Assembly: GCF_042685645.1 (NCBI RefSeq)
Contig: NZ_JBHUNX010000001.1
Span: forward strand, 5,014,262-5,078,261
Length of the DNA stretch: 64,000 nt
Direction: 5' to 3'
Origin: Salininema proteolyticum
GTDB taxonomy: Bacteria > Actinomycetota > Actinomycetes > Mycobacteriales > Micromonosporaceae
Shown: positions 1 to 14,137 of the stretch, one piece after another
How positions within the stretch are numbered: position 1 is the first letter of the stretch
How the letters are laid out: each line of letters starts with the position of its first letter
The notes under the pieces: generated by a model
Told to the model about the DNA's origin: nothing
The model's input: only the letters and a program-made list of their open reading frames with translations
Database searches by the model: none
Made by a program: the position numbers and the translations under genes

Positions 1-2
1 AT

Positions 3-308
3 CGGTTCCTCGACGCGCAGGATTCCGGTTTCGAGATGGTGTCCGCGGACGGGGCACTCGTCGCTAGAGCCGACCTGGCGAGCGGACTGGAGGGAGCGTC
101 GAACGCGCAGCCGGGACTGGAGATCGGGATCGACGACGTCGCGATAGTGGCCGACTCGGACCGGTCGGTGGTGGTCCGGTTCCGCGAAACACACACGACA
201 AGCGCCGGCTCCTCCACGCGGGTGGTCACCGCGGTGCTCGTCGATTCGGCCGGGGCCCGGAACGGACTCAAGTGGACATACGTCCATGAGACGGCCATCC
301 CCGGGTGA
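3..308 (+). CDS. DUF4440/NTF2-like protein, C-terminal part (5' end outside window)
   Basis: An open frame runs in from the left edge and stops at TGA 306-308; the true start lies outside. The visible ~101 residues read RFLDAQDSGFEMVSADGALV, then alternating charged and hydrophobic strands ending in a Trp-Thr-Tyr segment (LKWTYVHETAIPG). This resembles the end of the DUF4440 branch of the NTF2-like fold, where a strand carrying 'VSPDG' precedes the C-terminal sheet. The family mixes enzymes and binding proteins, so no reaction can be assigned. The family call is from memory of the pattern. Confidence 0.55.
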   Translation, partial: RFLDAQDSGFEMVSADGALVARADLASGLEGASNAQPGLEIGIDDVAIVADSDRSVVVRFRETHTTSAGSSTRVVTAVLVDSAGARNGLKWTYVHETAIPG

Positions 309-463
309 CCGGGGACAGCGGTATTCGGCTTTGAATCGGGGCGACCGGACGGCTGCCTTCAGTGCCCTGCCGATCGAGCTGGAATGGTCGGTACTCGAAT
401 CCCGCATTGCCTCGTGTTAGGCCCAGAGCGGGCCATTTGCGAAGAGCTTTCACTCTTCCGGGG

Positions 464-1525
464 TCAGACGTACGGCCCCTCGAGCGGCTCGCCGGCGAAC
501 TGGCGGTACCAGAGTCCCCGGTAGCAGCGCCACGGCTCGGGCTTGAGCCGGGTGGGAGCGAAGACCTGCTCGAAGAGGTTGCGCGCCTCCAGGAAGAAGT
601 CGAGCCGTTCGTCCGGGGCGGCGACGTGCTGCGACTCGTCCGAGAGCGTCTCGGCCGGGTGGATCGTCAGGGACGGCCACACCGTGGTCCGCTCTGCCAA
701 GGGCAGGATCCACTCCTTGATGACGTCCAGTGGCTGGTGGCCGACGGTCACGGTGAAGGACGTCTCGAGCCCGGCCTCGCCGGCCGCCTTCAGCGTCTGG
801 GCGAGGCTCTCGGCCTCGGGCAGGACGGCCTCGGCGCCCGGCTCGCTCGGCATGCCGCTGTCGGCGTCGAGGACGAGCAGCAGGGGGCCCAGGTCCCGCC
901 GCAGCGAGACGAAGTCCGTATCGGCGGTGAAAGCGGTGGTGAGAACGCTGATCGTGGCGGATTCGGAGACGTCTTCGGCGTTCATGGCCTCGCGCAGCGC
1001 CGTCAGGTGCCGGATGATCTCGCTGGAGTCCATGTCCCCGCGGTCGGCGTCGTGGCCGTTGAAGGCCACCTCCCTGATGCGGTCCGGGCCGTCGCTCTCG
1101 GGGGCCTCGGTGGCCAGGAGGCGCAGCGTCTGCCGGTAGTGGCGGACGATCTCGGGATACTCGTCGGTCTCGGGTGCGTGGACGTTGGCCGCGGTGCCGT
1201 CGGCGCGCAGGTAGCCCTGCACGGTCTCGGACGGCTCCACGTCGATGATCTCGGCGACGGTCGTCCCGTCGACGCACAGCTCGCGCAGTCCGTGCTGGGG
1301 GGAGGCGGGGCTGACATGGGCGCGGAGGCTGAAGGGGGAGGTGCTCTTATTGGCCTGGACGACGGTCAGGTACTCGTCGTCCTCTGCCAGGAGCCGCAGC
1401 CGGAGGCTGTCGGGATTGGCGCCGCGAAGGCCGTATAGGTTGAGCGCAATGAGCACCAGCTCGCTCCACTCCACGTTGTGGCGGGTGGCGAGCCGGCGCC
1501 AACGGCGGACCGTCGAGGACATCGG
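464..1525 (-). CDS. hypothetical protein (353 aa)
   Basis: I do not recognise this family. The frame has the codon bias of a real gene and no overlapping competitor of similar quality. The start at 1525 (MSSTVRRWRRLATRHNVEWS) is preceded by GGAGGG five bases upstream; an ATG at 1552 with AAGGAG only three bases away is possible and would add nine residues. The product looks soluble: a basic N-terminal segment (RRWRRLATRH), then mixed alpha/beta sequence with acidic stretches and a Trp-rich C-terminus (PEPWRCYRGLWYRQF). There is no signal peptide or membrane segment. It stands alone, divergent from the peptide transporter. Confidence 0.7.
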   Translation of the reverse strand, partial: PMSSTVRRWRRLATRHNVEWSELVLIALNLYGLRGANPDSLRLRLLAEDDEYLTVVQANKSTSPFSLRAHVSPASPQHGLRELCVDGTTVAEIIDVEPSETVQGYLRADGTAANVHAPETDEYPEIVRHYRQTLRLLATEAPESDGPDRIREVAFNGHDADRGDMDSSEIIRHLTALREAMNAEDVSESATISVLTTAFTADTDFVSLRRDLGPLLLVLDADSGMPSEPGAEAVLPEAESLAQTLKAAGEAGLETSFTVTVGHQPLDVIKEWILPLAERTTVWPSLTIHPAETLSDESQHVAAPDERLDFFLEARNLFEQVFAPTRLKPEPWRCYRGLWYRQFAGEPLEGPYV

Positions 1526-1552
1526 TCCCTCCGCTTCCGGAATGTTGTCCAT

Positions 1553-2247
1553 TGTCTCCTTACCCGGCTTTCGTTCCTTGCCTTTCGGCGTCTTCCACGT
1601 TACAAGAGGGGGGTGGAAGGCTGACGTCTGCGTCTGCGGCCTGTGGCGGCTCGGCCCTGCTCCTCGGAGCGGGCGGAGTGGGTGTTCGCCGCCGGTGGCG
1701 GACCGTTGTCCTCCTAATAGAGATATCTTTAGTTTGTTCGATAAACTTTGAATAACGGTTCGATAGACATCATTGCACTTTTTCACCGCCTCTGGCAAGG
1801 TTCAACTCGACGGCCGAGCGGGAACCCGAGCCGTCAGCCGGCCGAAGCTCGGGCGCATCACCGCCCCGGCCGAAGCGGGTTCCGAAGGCCCCGGCCAGGT
1901 CCAGTCCCGGCCCTTCGGATCTCCAAGGCGCAGTCTTTGTCCCGGAGCCGCAACGGCTCCTGCTCCGTAGGGAGTGATGGGGCGCGTATTTAGTGTGTGT
2001 TGCGCGCCCCATCTTCACGGACGATCCAACGGCCGGCCACCCGGAATCGCCGCCCGCGTCCCTTCGGGCGAAGCACTCGCGCCGCTTTTTCCTCTGCGGC
2101 CTCTTCTCCTGTGCCTCATCAAAATCAACGGAACCGATAACGAGACGGTAACAGCAGGGTATCCGTTGTGCCTCGGATGGTTCACCCCCGGGCCCCGGCG
2201 TGAGAATCCATAGATTGGTATTGATCCCGAGACCGGAGGAGCGGTTC
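1553..2247. other. 695-bp intergenic region upstream of two divergent genes
   Basis: No convincing gene. 1710-1770 is markedly AT-rich for this genome and contains GTTCGATA twice (1737-1744 and 1760-1767), a likely promoter or operator zone for the minus-strand gene. An AGGAGG-like motif near 1705-1715 on the minus strand has no start codon at a useful distance. The right half holds the inverted repeat listed separately and the leader of the transporter operon. Open frames on both strands here lack a ribosome site and the usual codon bias. Confidence 0.5.
1976..2013. promoter_or_regulatory. perfect 11-bp inverted repeat, 16-nt loop
   Basis: GATGGGGCGCG (1976-1986) is mirrored exactly by CGCGCCCCATC (2003-2013) around an AT-rich 16-nt loop. 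It lies ~235 bp before the transporter lipoprotein start. It is not followed by a T-run, so an operator or leader hairpin is as likely as a terminator. Confidence 0.5.
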
Positions 2248-4014
2248 ATGGGAACCCGATCGAAGACCCTGGCCCTCGTCACCGCGGCGAGCCTGACCGC
2301 GCTCGCCGCCTGCGGCGACGGCGCCGGCGGAACGCGCAACCTCGGATTCGAGGAGTGCGAGGACGCCCCGATGACCTGCAACAGCGGAGACCCGGTGGAA
2401 GGAGGCTCCGTCGCCTGGGGCATGGACGCCACCTGGGGAGGCTGGAACCTCTACAGCGCCGACGACGGCGTCGCCGCCCTCTACTGGGCCCTGCGCCCCA
2501 TGGCGGCCGGCATCGGACTGGGCAACTGGAACCAGAACGAGGAGTTCGTCTACGACGACGCCATCCTCGCCGGAGAACCCCGACTCGCATCCGAGGACCC
2601 CCTGACCGTCGAGTACCCGCTCAACCCGGAGGCCAACTGGGGCGACGGGCAGCCGATCACCCTCGACGACTGGATCTACCACTGGTACGCCACGAGCGCC
2701 GACGCCGAGAGATGCGACGGCTGCCCCATCGGCGACACCTGGGGGACCAACGTGGCCGCGGTCGAAGAACCCGAGGACGACCTCATCCAAGTCACCTACG
2801 AAGACGGCTACACCACGCCCGAATGGCCCTACGAGAACGCCTTCTTCGGCACCGCCCCCACACACGTCCTCGACGACGCCGGCCTCGGCGACTGGAAGAC
2901 CGACCCCGAGACCATGGCCGAGACCTTCGACTACTTCTCCACCACCGTCCCCGAATGGTCCACCGGGCCGTTCACCATCGCCTCCGCCGAGGTCTCCGAC
3001 TACGTGACCTACGAACGCAACCCCGACTGGGCCGGCGGCGAAGGCCCCTACCTCGACGAACTGACCATCCGCGCCTACGACGAGTTCGACACGCTCCTCA
3101 CCGAACTCAAACAGGGCACCCTGCAAGGCGCCACCCCCATGAACGTCAGCCCCGAGGGAATCCGGAACCTCGAGTCCGACGCCCCCGGAATGGGCGTCAA
3201 ATACCACGTCAGCTCCGGATCGGCCTGGGGCCACATCGACTTCAACATGCAGGGCCAGTACACCTCCGACCAGGCCTTCCGGCAGGCCGTCTTCTACGCC
3301 CTCGACCGGGAGGAACTCAACGGCCGCGTCTCCGGGCTCGTCCTCGACGACGTGCCGCCCAAAGGAAACCACGCCTTCCGCAACGACAGCGACTACTACG
3401 TCGACCACATCGGCGCCGCCGGACAAGGCGAAGGCGACGTCGACCGCGCCAAGCGAACGCTCGAAGACGCCGGCTACACCCTCGAAGGCGACGTCCTCCA
3501 CACCCCCGACGGCGAACCCGTGACGCTGACCTTCCGCTTCTCCAACACCTCCGAGTCCTCCACCTACGCCGAGATCGCCCAATCCCAACTCAAGGACCTG
3601 GGAATCGAAGTCGAGACGGCCGTCATCCCGAACAACGAGTTCGGCGACGTCCTGGCCGAGCGCCAGTTCGACATGATCCACTACGGATTCGGCACCACCC
3701 CGCTGTTCACCGAAACCCCGTACGACCTCTGGCACTCCACCGGAGGATCCAACTACGGCGGCCTCGACGACCCCGACGTGGACGCCGCCGTGGAGAAGAT
3801 CCGCCGCACCACGGACCTCGACCAGGCCGCCGAATACGCCAACGACGCCGTGCGCCTCGTCGTCGACCAGGCCTACCAACTCCCCGTCGGCGAGAGGGCC
3901 GGCGTCGTCATCGCCGACGAAGGCCTCGTCAACGTCCGCGAGAACTGGGCCGACACCTACCGGGTCCTCTACAACGTCCACGAGTGGGGCTGGAGCGAAC
4001 TCCCCGAGAACTGA
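2248..4014 (+). CDS. oligopeptide/nickel-type ABC transporter substrate-binding lipoprotein
   Basis: Family 5 extracellular solute-binding protein (OppA/DppA-like), 588 aa, expected to capture peptides outside the membrane and hand them to the two permeases that follow. A lipoprotein signal is clear: basic MGTRSKT, hydrophobic stretch, lipobox LAAC with Cys22 as the acylation site. The mature part has the family's layout, including the dipeptide-binding fold segment around WGDGQPITLDDWIYHWY. The start ATG 2248 follows GGAGGAG; an upstream in-frame ATG at 2200 lacks one. It is unusually rich in Asp/Glu, which hints at a salt-adapted exported protein (inference). First gene of a three-gene operon. 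Confidence 0.93.
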   Translation: MGTRSKTLALVTAASLTALAACGDGAGGTRNLGFEECEDAPMTCNSGDPVEGGSVAWGMDATWGGWNLYSADDGVAALYWALRPMAAGIGLGNWNQNEEFVYDDAILAGEPRLASEDPLTVEYPLNPEANWGDGQPITLDDWIYHWYATSADAERCDGCPIGDTWGTNVAAVEEPEDDLIQVTYEDGYTTPEWPYENAFFGTAPTHVLDDAGLGDWKTDPETMAETFDYFSTTVPEWSTGPFTIASAEVSDYVTYERNPDWAGGEGPYLDELTIRAYDEFDTLLTELKQGTLQGATPMNVSPEGIRNLESDAPGMGVKYHVSSGSAWGHIDFNMQGQYTSDQAFRQAVFYALDREELNGRVSGLVLDDVPPKGNHAFRNDSDYYVDHIGAAGQGEGDVDRAKRTLEDAGYTLEGDVLHTPDGEPVTLTFRFSNTSESSTYAEIAQSQLKDLGIEVETAVIPNNEFGDVLAERQFDMIHYGFGTTPLFTETPYDLWHSTGGSNYGGLDDPDVDAAVEKIRRTTDLDQAAEYANDAVRLVVDQAYQLPVGERAGVVIADEGLVNVRENWADTYRVLYNVHEWGWSELPEN

Positions 4015-4097
4015 AGCCCCGCCACGATACGGCGCGGGCACGACCCGCGACGGGAGGGCGGCGCCGCCCGCCCTCCCCGCCCCCGGAAGGAGACGCC

Positions 4098-5123
4098 TTG
4101 GGCATCTACATCCTCCGCCGCGTCCTCATCATGGTGCCCATCCTCCTGGGCGCCTCCGTCCTCTGCTTCCTCCTCATCGACCTCTCCGGCGACCCCGTCC
4201 AGAACCAGGTCGTCGCCTACGAACAACAACACGGCGAAGCGATCTCCCTCTCCGCCCGCCAAGCGATCGAAGAACGTCTCTACCACGACCGCAACCTCCC
4301 CGAACGCTACTGGCTGTGGCTCACCGGACTCGGCGAGACCAACGGCGACATCGGCCTGCTCCAAGGCAAGTTCGGGCCCTCGACCGAAGGGCCCGCCAAC
4401 AACATCGGCTCCGAACTGAAGGAACGCTTCGGGACCACCTTCCGGCTCGTCGCGTTCGCGACCCTGGCCTCGATCGCCCTAGCCGTCATCACCGGCGTCG
4501 TCTCGGCCGTCCGCCAGTACTCGAAACTCGACCACGTCCTCACCTTCGTCGGATTCCTCGCGCTCGCCCTGCCCACCTTCTGGTTCGCCAAACTCATGAA
4601 GGAGGCCGGCGTCCAGCTCAACGACCTGTTCCGAACGGACCTCTTCAAAACCTGGGGCGACGAGACCCCCGGATTCGAGGGATCGGCCTGGGCGACGTTC
4701 GCCGACGCCCTCCCCTACCTCATCATCCCGACCTTCGTCCTCATGCTCACCGGCTACGCCTCCCTGTCCCGCTACCAGCGCTCGGCCATGCTCGAAGTCC
4801 TCAACTCCGAGTACATCCGCCTGGCCCGCGCCAAAGGCGTCCCCGACCGCACCGTCATGCGACGCCACGCCCTGCGCACCGCCCTGATACCCGTGGCCAC
4901 GTTCGGGCCCCTCGGCCTCTCCTTCGCCCTCGGCGGCTCCATCGTCATCGAGAAGATCTTCGGCTGGCAGGGAATCGGGGCATGGGCCTTCACCGCCATC
5001 ACCGACATCGACACCTTCGCCGCCATGGCCTACCTCATGCTCTCCGGAACGCTCGTCATGCTCAGCGTCATCCTCTCCGACGTCCTCTACGGCGTCATCG
5101 ACCCTAGGATCCGCCTTGAATGA
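4098..5123 (+). CDS. peptide ABC transporter permease, OppB/DppB type
   Basis: Inner-membrane permease of 341 aa. It starts at TTG 4098, five bases after GGAAGGAG, giving MGIYILRRVLIMVPILLGAS, the typical first helix of OppB proteins. An EAA-type loop that docks the ATPase is visible at about residues 238-265 (EYIRLARAKGVPDRTVMRRH). About six transmembrane helices are expected. It overlaps the next permease gene by 8 bp, so the two are translationally coupled. The long frame that appears to begin at 2355 is a high-GC shadow through the lipoprotein gene and should not be used as the start. Confidence 0.93.
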   Translation: MGIYILRRVLIMVPILLGASVLCFLLIDLSGDPVQNQVVAYEQQHGEAISLSARQAIEERLYHDRNLPERYWLWLTGLGETNGDIGLLQGKFGPSTEGPANNIGSELKERFGTTFRLVAFATLASIALAVITGVVSAVRQYSKLDHVLTFVGFLALALPTFWFAKLMKEAGVQLNDLFRTDLFKTWGDETPGFEGSAWATFADALPYLIIPTFVLMLTGYASLSRYQRSAMLEVLNSEYIRLARAKGVPDRTVMRRHALRTALIPVATFGPLGLSFALGGSIVIEKIFGWQGIGAWAFTAITDIDTFAAMAYLMLSGTLVMLSVILSDVLYGVIDPRIRLE

Positions 5124-6000
5124 ACCGACCGCGACGGACGGACGCACCTACTGGCAGACGGTGCTCCGCCGCTTCCTCCGCCACCGCCCCGCGGTAGTCG
5201 GGCTCGCCGTACTGCTGCTCATCGCCGCCTTCGCCTACCTCGGCCCGCACCTGTGGAAATGGGACCACCGCTACAGCCCCGACATACCGTCCTGGGCGCC
5301 CCCGACCGGCGACCACCCCTTCGGCACCAGCCAGAAGGGCCACGACATGCTCGGCGCCACCATGCGCGCCACCCAGATATCCCTCAACGTCGCCTTCACC
5401 GTCGCCGTCGGATCCACCGTCCTGGGGGCGCTCGCCGGCGCCGCCGCAGGCTACTTCCGAGGCTGGGTCGACGCGGTCGTCATGCGTGCCGTCGACGTCC
5501 TCTTCATCCTCCCGTTCATAGCCGTGGTCGCCGTCGTCAGCGGCAACCTCCGCACGGGATCCTCGTGGTGGGCCATCGCGCTGGTCCTCCTGGCGTTCTC
5601 CTGGATGTTCACCGCCCGCGCCGTCAGAGCGGAAACGCTCTCCCTGCGCGAGAAGGACTTCGTCGAATCGGCCCGCGCCACCGGCTGCGGAGACTGGCGC
5701 ATCATCCGAACCCACATCCTCCCCAACACGGCCGGGACCGTCATCGTCTCCGTGACACTTCAGATCGCCTTCGCCATCCTCGCCGAGACCACCCTCTCCT
5801 TCCTCGGCATCGGTATCCAGCCGCCCGACACGTCCTTGGGGCGCCTGATCGAGGACGCCGGGGAGTCGGCCTTCAACGAACACTGGTACCTCTTCTACAT
5901 TCCCGGGCTGATCATCATCGCCATCGCCTTGACGGTCAACTTCATCGGCGATGGAATCCGCGACGCCATGGACCCCCATCAGACACTGGTGCGCCGTTGA
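5116..6000 (+). CDS. peptide ABC transporter permease, OppC/DppC type
   Basis: Second permease, 294 aa. The in-frame start is TTG 5116, inside the end of the previous gene; the ATG at 5120 is out of frame. An N-terminal helix (AVVGLAVLLLIAAFAYLGPH) precedes the GTSQKGHDMLGATMRATQIS segment typical of OppC. The EAA loop is at about residues 182-208 (DFVESARATGCGDWRIIRTH), and the family signature LGIGIQPPDTSLGRLI follows. No ATP-binding subunit gene follows: the next gene is unrelated, so the ATPases must come from elsewhere in the genome. Confidence 0.93.
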   Translation: MNEPTATDGRTYWQTVLRRFLRHRPAVVGLAVLLLIAAFAYLGPHLWKWDHRYSPDIPSWAPPTGDHPFGTSQKGHDMLGATMRATQISLNVAFTVAVGSTVLGALAGAAAGYFRGWVDAVVMRAVDVLFILPFIAVVAVVSGNLRTGSSWWAIALVLLAFSWMFTARAVRAETLSLREKDFVESARATGCGDWRIIRTHILPNTAGTVIVSVTLQIAFAILAETTLSFLGIGIQPPDTSLGRLIEDAGESAFNEHWYLFYIPGLIIIAIALTVNFIGDGIRDAMDPHQTLVRR

Positions 6001-6334
6001 GCCGGAAAAGTACGCTCCGCGTGAGCGGACGCGGCGCCTCAGCCCGAAGACGGGCGAGCCCGTGCCGATTCCGCCCCAACACCGGGCGACCGGTACTCGT
6101 CCCGCGACGCCGGCGTCCCTCGGTGAAGACCGACGGGTCGGCGCATCCGAACGTCCAGAACCAACGGCAACAGTGCGGTATTACTTCTATGCCGGGCTCT
6201 TCACGCACCATGCGCCTCGCCCTTCGCTCCCCGACCTCCAGCGCCGGAAGAAGAGGACGACTGGCATCCGTCAGAATCCTCCAATGAGAGAAGAGACCAT
6301 TCCATTCCGCGGGAAAAGCGGCTAAGATCCCGCC
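6001..6334. other. 334-bp intergenic region
   Basis: A short hairpin TCCGC-gtga-GCGGA at 6016-6029 may help end the permease transcript. The rest holds no supported gene. The right end contains TAAGAT (6323-6328) six bases before the next ATG, read as a -10 element for a leaderless transcript. Confidence 0.45.
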
Positions 6335-7213
6335 ATGGGCGATCGACGGAGCTTCCCGCCGCCACGCGAGCTGAGCGAATCCCAGCGGCTCGCAGTGGAA
6401 TTCGTGCGCCGCCGCGCCTTCGGTCCGGCCCTCGACCGCGCCCACCGGATCACCGTCAACTTCCACCCCGACCGAGCCGCCGGCGGCCGACCGATCCTTG
6501 ACTCCTTCAAGGACCAAGGCGTCTATCTCTCCCAATTCGCCACCGGCACCGGCAATGGCGGTATGACCGCCTTCCCCGGCGGCGACCGGTGGACGTGGGA
6601 AGGCCGCATATTCGGCGGTGCCTACGATACTTCCGCACCGCATGAACGACCCGTGTACGGAGCCCTCAACCACAGGGCCCTTCCGTTCGGCGCCTCGCCC
6701 CGTTTCGGGTCCTCCCACCTCCGACTCAAGCCGACGGTTCTGCCCCACTCCACGTTCTGCTTCCCCGACAGCGCCGGCGCCCCGCGCCATTTCGGGGTCG
6801 CCGAGGCCAACGGACTGCCGGCCATGAGCGACGCTTCGCGCCGCGACCACCTCGACAACTATGTCGAGGCTCAGGTGCACGGCGGCATACGCTTCGACCG
6901 CGACGTGGAGACCGTCGTTCTCGATCCGAGCTTCCGGGGCACAGCGGTAGAGGACGGCGCTCGAAAGCTCTCGCTCCCCGTCGAGTTTCATCCTGGATTC
7001 ACACTCGATGCCGAAGACGTTCCCCTCTGCGCCGGATACAGAGGGGAGGAGATCGCCAACGTGGCCGCCGCGCTTCTGAACGACGGGGCCCTCACCGCTC
7101 GAGAGATCGGGACCGCTGCCCGGGAAGGAACGTACGACCACTCTCGGCTGAAGAAGGTCTGGCATTGCGTCGCGCGTTTCGGGTACCCCTGGCACGAAAT
7201 GAACAGCGGTTGA
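6335..7213 (+). CDS. DUF3626 domain-containing protein
   Basis: A 292-aa protein matching the DUF3626 pattern as I remember it: HRITVNFHPDR near the N-terminus, then a glycine-rich core with GTGNGG, FPGGDRWTWEGRIFGGAYD and YGALNHR, then FGSSHLRL and TTFCFPDS-like text. Invariant His, Arg and Asp residues suggest an enzyme, but the function is unknown to me. No signal peptide. There is no Shine-Dalgarno; TAAGAT ends six bases before ATG 6335, suggesting leaderless translation. It stands alone between the peptide transporter and the rRNA operon. Confidence 0.8.
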   Translation: MGDRRSFPPPRELSESQRLAVEFVRRRAFGPALDRAHRITVNFHPDRAAGGRPILDSFKDQGVYLSQFATGTGNGGMTAFPGGDRWTWEGRIFGGAYDTSAPHERPVYGALNHRALPFGASPRFGSSHLRLKPTVLPHSTFCFPDSAGAPRHFGVAEANGLPAMSDASRRDHLDNYVEAQVHGGIRFDRDVETVVLDPSFRGTAVEDGARKLSLPVEFHPGFTLDAEDVPLCAGYRGEEIANVAAALLNDGALTAREIGTAAREGTYDHSRLKKVWHCVARFGYPWHEMNSG

Positions 7214-7786
7214 CCAAGGGCGACAGCGGTCTTACCCGCGATAACCACATAGGACGAAGCTCCCGACCTGCTAAATCCCTTGACAGCAGGCCGCAATGGA
7301 GTGCTGGGTCACTAGGGTCGACCCCCTCGTTCAGGCCCCCGGGATCAGTGCCGTAGATTAGTTCTTGTCGCCGGGACAACCGGACAGACAGGCCGAAAGG
7401 TGATCGCCTCCAAGGAGGCGGGAAACATCGAGTAGGACTGAAAGCGGTTGCGACGGACAGACATCGACAATCATCTCGGTTATGTGAGTCACGCCGATCC
7501 GGTTAAGGATCGGGAAAATGGCTCTGATACACTGAATGAGTTGCTCCGATCGGGGAAAGTCAAGCGAAGCTTACTGGATCTGGTTGTGGCGTGTTGTTTG
7601 AGAACTGAACAGGGTGTTTGGATGGTCAGCGTGCGGGCCATTGGATTTGCTGGGGGCTTTCGGGTTTCTGGTGGGTTCATGGTTTGTATTTGACTGTTGA
7701 TTTCTTTATTTACAAGAATCGGTCAGGTATCGCTTCGACACACTGGTTATTTTGCGTTGCTTTGCGATTGCGAATTTATTAGTTTT
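7214..7786 (+). promoter_or_regulatory. rRNA operon leader region
   Basis: 573 bp before 16S with no supported gene. It should hold the rRNA promoters and antitermination signals, but I could not place a promoter with confidence: TTGACA at 7280 has no -10 at 16-19 bp, and TACACT (7528-7533) and TAGATT (7354-7359) have weak -35 partners. Hairpins TTGTC-gccgg-GACAA (7364-7378) and GCCTCC-aa-GGAGGC (7407-7420) are clear. The motif GTGTTGTTTGAGA at about 7588 recurs in the 16S-23S spacer near 9610, as expected for boxA/processing sites shared by the 16S and 23S leaders. Confidence 0.55.
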
Positions 7787-12805
<5,019 letters not shown>

Positions 12806-12933
12806 TATTCAACCTGTTGGGGTTGCATATGGGTGTTGAAACGGTAGAGAGCTAAACGAGATATTCACGCACGCTATATGATTCTGAGGCAGCACACCTC
12901 GGATCCCGAGGATATGTTTGTGTCTCGTGGGTT

Positions 12934-13053
12934 TGTTTGGTGGTGTTAGCGGGAGGGGTACACTCAGTTCCATTCCGAACCTGGTTGTTAAGGCTCCCTG
13001 CGCCGATGGTACTGCACTCGAGAGGGTGTGGGAGATTAGGTCGCCGCCAAACA
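12934..13053 (+). rRNA. rrf: 5S ribosomal RNA
   Basis: TGTTTGGTGG at 12934 pairs with CCGCCAAACA at 13044-13053 as the terminal helix. The internal CATTCCGAACCTGG and GCGCCGATGGTACTGC blocks are characteristic of 5S RNA. Length about 120 nt. Confidence 0.95.
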
Positions 13054-13066
13054 TTAAACATTGATT

Positions 13067-13114
13067 GAGGGTTGTTTCTTTCCTTGGTAGAGGGGGAGGA
13101 GCAACCCTCTTTTT
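13067..13114 (+). terminator. rRNA operon terminator
   Basis: GAGGGTTG (13067-13074) pairs with CAACCCTC (13102-13109), followed directly by TTTTT (13110-13114). The loop is long (27 nt). It sits 13 bp after 5S. Confidence 0.85.
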
Positions 13115-13683
13115 CGTGTACCCGAAGAACGGCGTTGCCTGATCATGACATGGGCCTCCAGTTCGTCCTCCTGTGTAGCACAGTAAAAGAGAACGATCGG
13201 GAGGCCCGTTCTTGTCCAGGCCATCGCAGCATCGTGACCGTCGGTCAAGGACAGTTGCGTTGTTTCCCGATGGATTGCTTCACGAGGCCGGATCGAGAAC
13301 CTGATCCCCAAGGGCAGGTGTTTCAAAGAGCCTCGTACACTCGCCATTGCCCGTCACCGAGTTCACGATACTGCGGCAGGGTGGCTGACGCCCGTCCTCG
13401 TTCGGTTCTTAATTCCTCGTCGCACCATTGAACGGTCGGGAGGCCGGCTTCGTTGTCGGACGTGGCCTACGAACGGGTGGCTGGCACGAAGGTGTAGTTG
13501 GAGACCCGACGAGAGGCGATCGGTGCTCCCTTCATCGCCTGCGGGGAGAGTATTCGGGCCCTCTTCAAGCGGGTCCGGATGTATTGGGCGTCGAGAAAGC
13601 GGGGGCGCGGCGCTGGAACGGTTTTCGGCGCGGTCCGATATTTCGGGTGTCCGTGTATGGCGTTTCAGGTCTAGAGTGAGGGC
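13115..13683. other. 569-bp region with no supported gene
   Basis: Open frames on both strands (for example about 13428-13679) have no ribosome site, poor codon bias and no recognisable product. The right end carries TAGAGT (13672-13677), six bases before the next ATG, read as a -10 box. Nothing else stands out. Confidence 0.5.
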
Positions 13684-14052
13684 ATGTACGACGTCGCGTC
13701 CCCGGCCTTCGGGATCTTCCTTATTCTGGTCGGCTGCAGCCATTTTCTGTTCCGGGGCTACTTCAGGGGCCTGGTTCCGTCATGGATGCCGGCGAAAACA
13801 GTCCTAGTGATCGCGAGTGGAGCGACCGAGATCGGGCTGGGCGCCATGATGTTCTTTCCGGACCTTCGGTTCGCGGCGTCTCTGGCCGCGGTTCTCCTCA
13901 TCTCCGGTTACATGGTCTCCCACCTCGACGCGGCACGTCAGATGAGCACTGACGGTGACCTACTCTTGCGGCCGCCGGTCGTGGCGGCTCGGATCGTCGT
14001 CAATCTCGGATACATCGCCTGGGCGGGGCTTATAGCCTGGTTCAGCCTGTAG
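13684..14052 (+). CDS. DoxX-family/DoxX-like membrane protein
   Basis: A 122-aa protein made of four hydrophobic helices: FGIFLILVGCSHFLF, a second around the TEIGLGAMMFF turn, AASLAAVLLISGYMV, and VVNLGYIAWAGLIAW. The size, the early Gly/His motif in helix one and the G-x-x-E-I-G motif before helix two fit the DoxX-like family, whose members have been linked to quinone or thiol redox systems in the membrane. The family's role is poorly defined, so no substrate is given. No Shine-Dalgarno; TAGAGT six bases upstream suggests a leaderless message. Confidence 0.7.
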   Translation: MYDVASPAFGIFLILVGCSHFLFRGYFRGLVPSWMPAKTVLVIASGATEIGLGAMMFFPDLRFAASLAAVLLISGYMVSHLDAARQMSTDGDLLLRPPVVAARIVVNLGYIAWAGLIAWFSL

Positions 14053-14137
14053 TCGTAATCGCTTCTCCCCTCAGCGGGGGAGAAGGTTCCCCGGTGACGG
14101 GGATTCCCAGCGCTCTCGTTCGCCGGACGATGGTGCC

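Noticed and set aside
1770..2432. 220-codon minus-strand frame upstream of the peptide importer
   Set aside because: No ribosome site, low-complexity Ser/Pro/Arg composition, and it overlaps the lipoprotein start.
2355..5123. 922-codon frame across the lipoprotein and first permease
   Set aside because: Its first ~580 codons are Arg/Pro-rich shadow of the lipoprotein gene. The real permease starts at TTG 4098 with a good ribosome site.
7280..7318. TTGACA (7280) with TAGGGT (7313) as the rRNA promoter
   Set aside because: The spacer would be 27 bp, far outside the usual 16-19 bp.
7364..7440. Riboswitch (ydaO/c-di-AMP-like) in the rRNA leader
   Set aside because: Hairpins are present, but I cannot place the conserved motifs of any riboswitch class, and the downstream gene is rRNA.
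13428..13807. Open frames between 5S and the DoxX-like gene
   Set aside because: No ribosome site, poor codon bias, and they overlap the supported DoxX-like gene in another frame.
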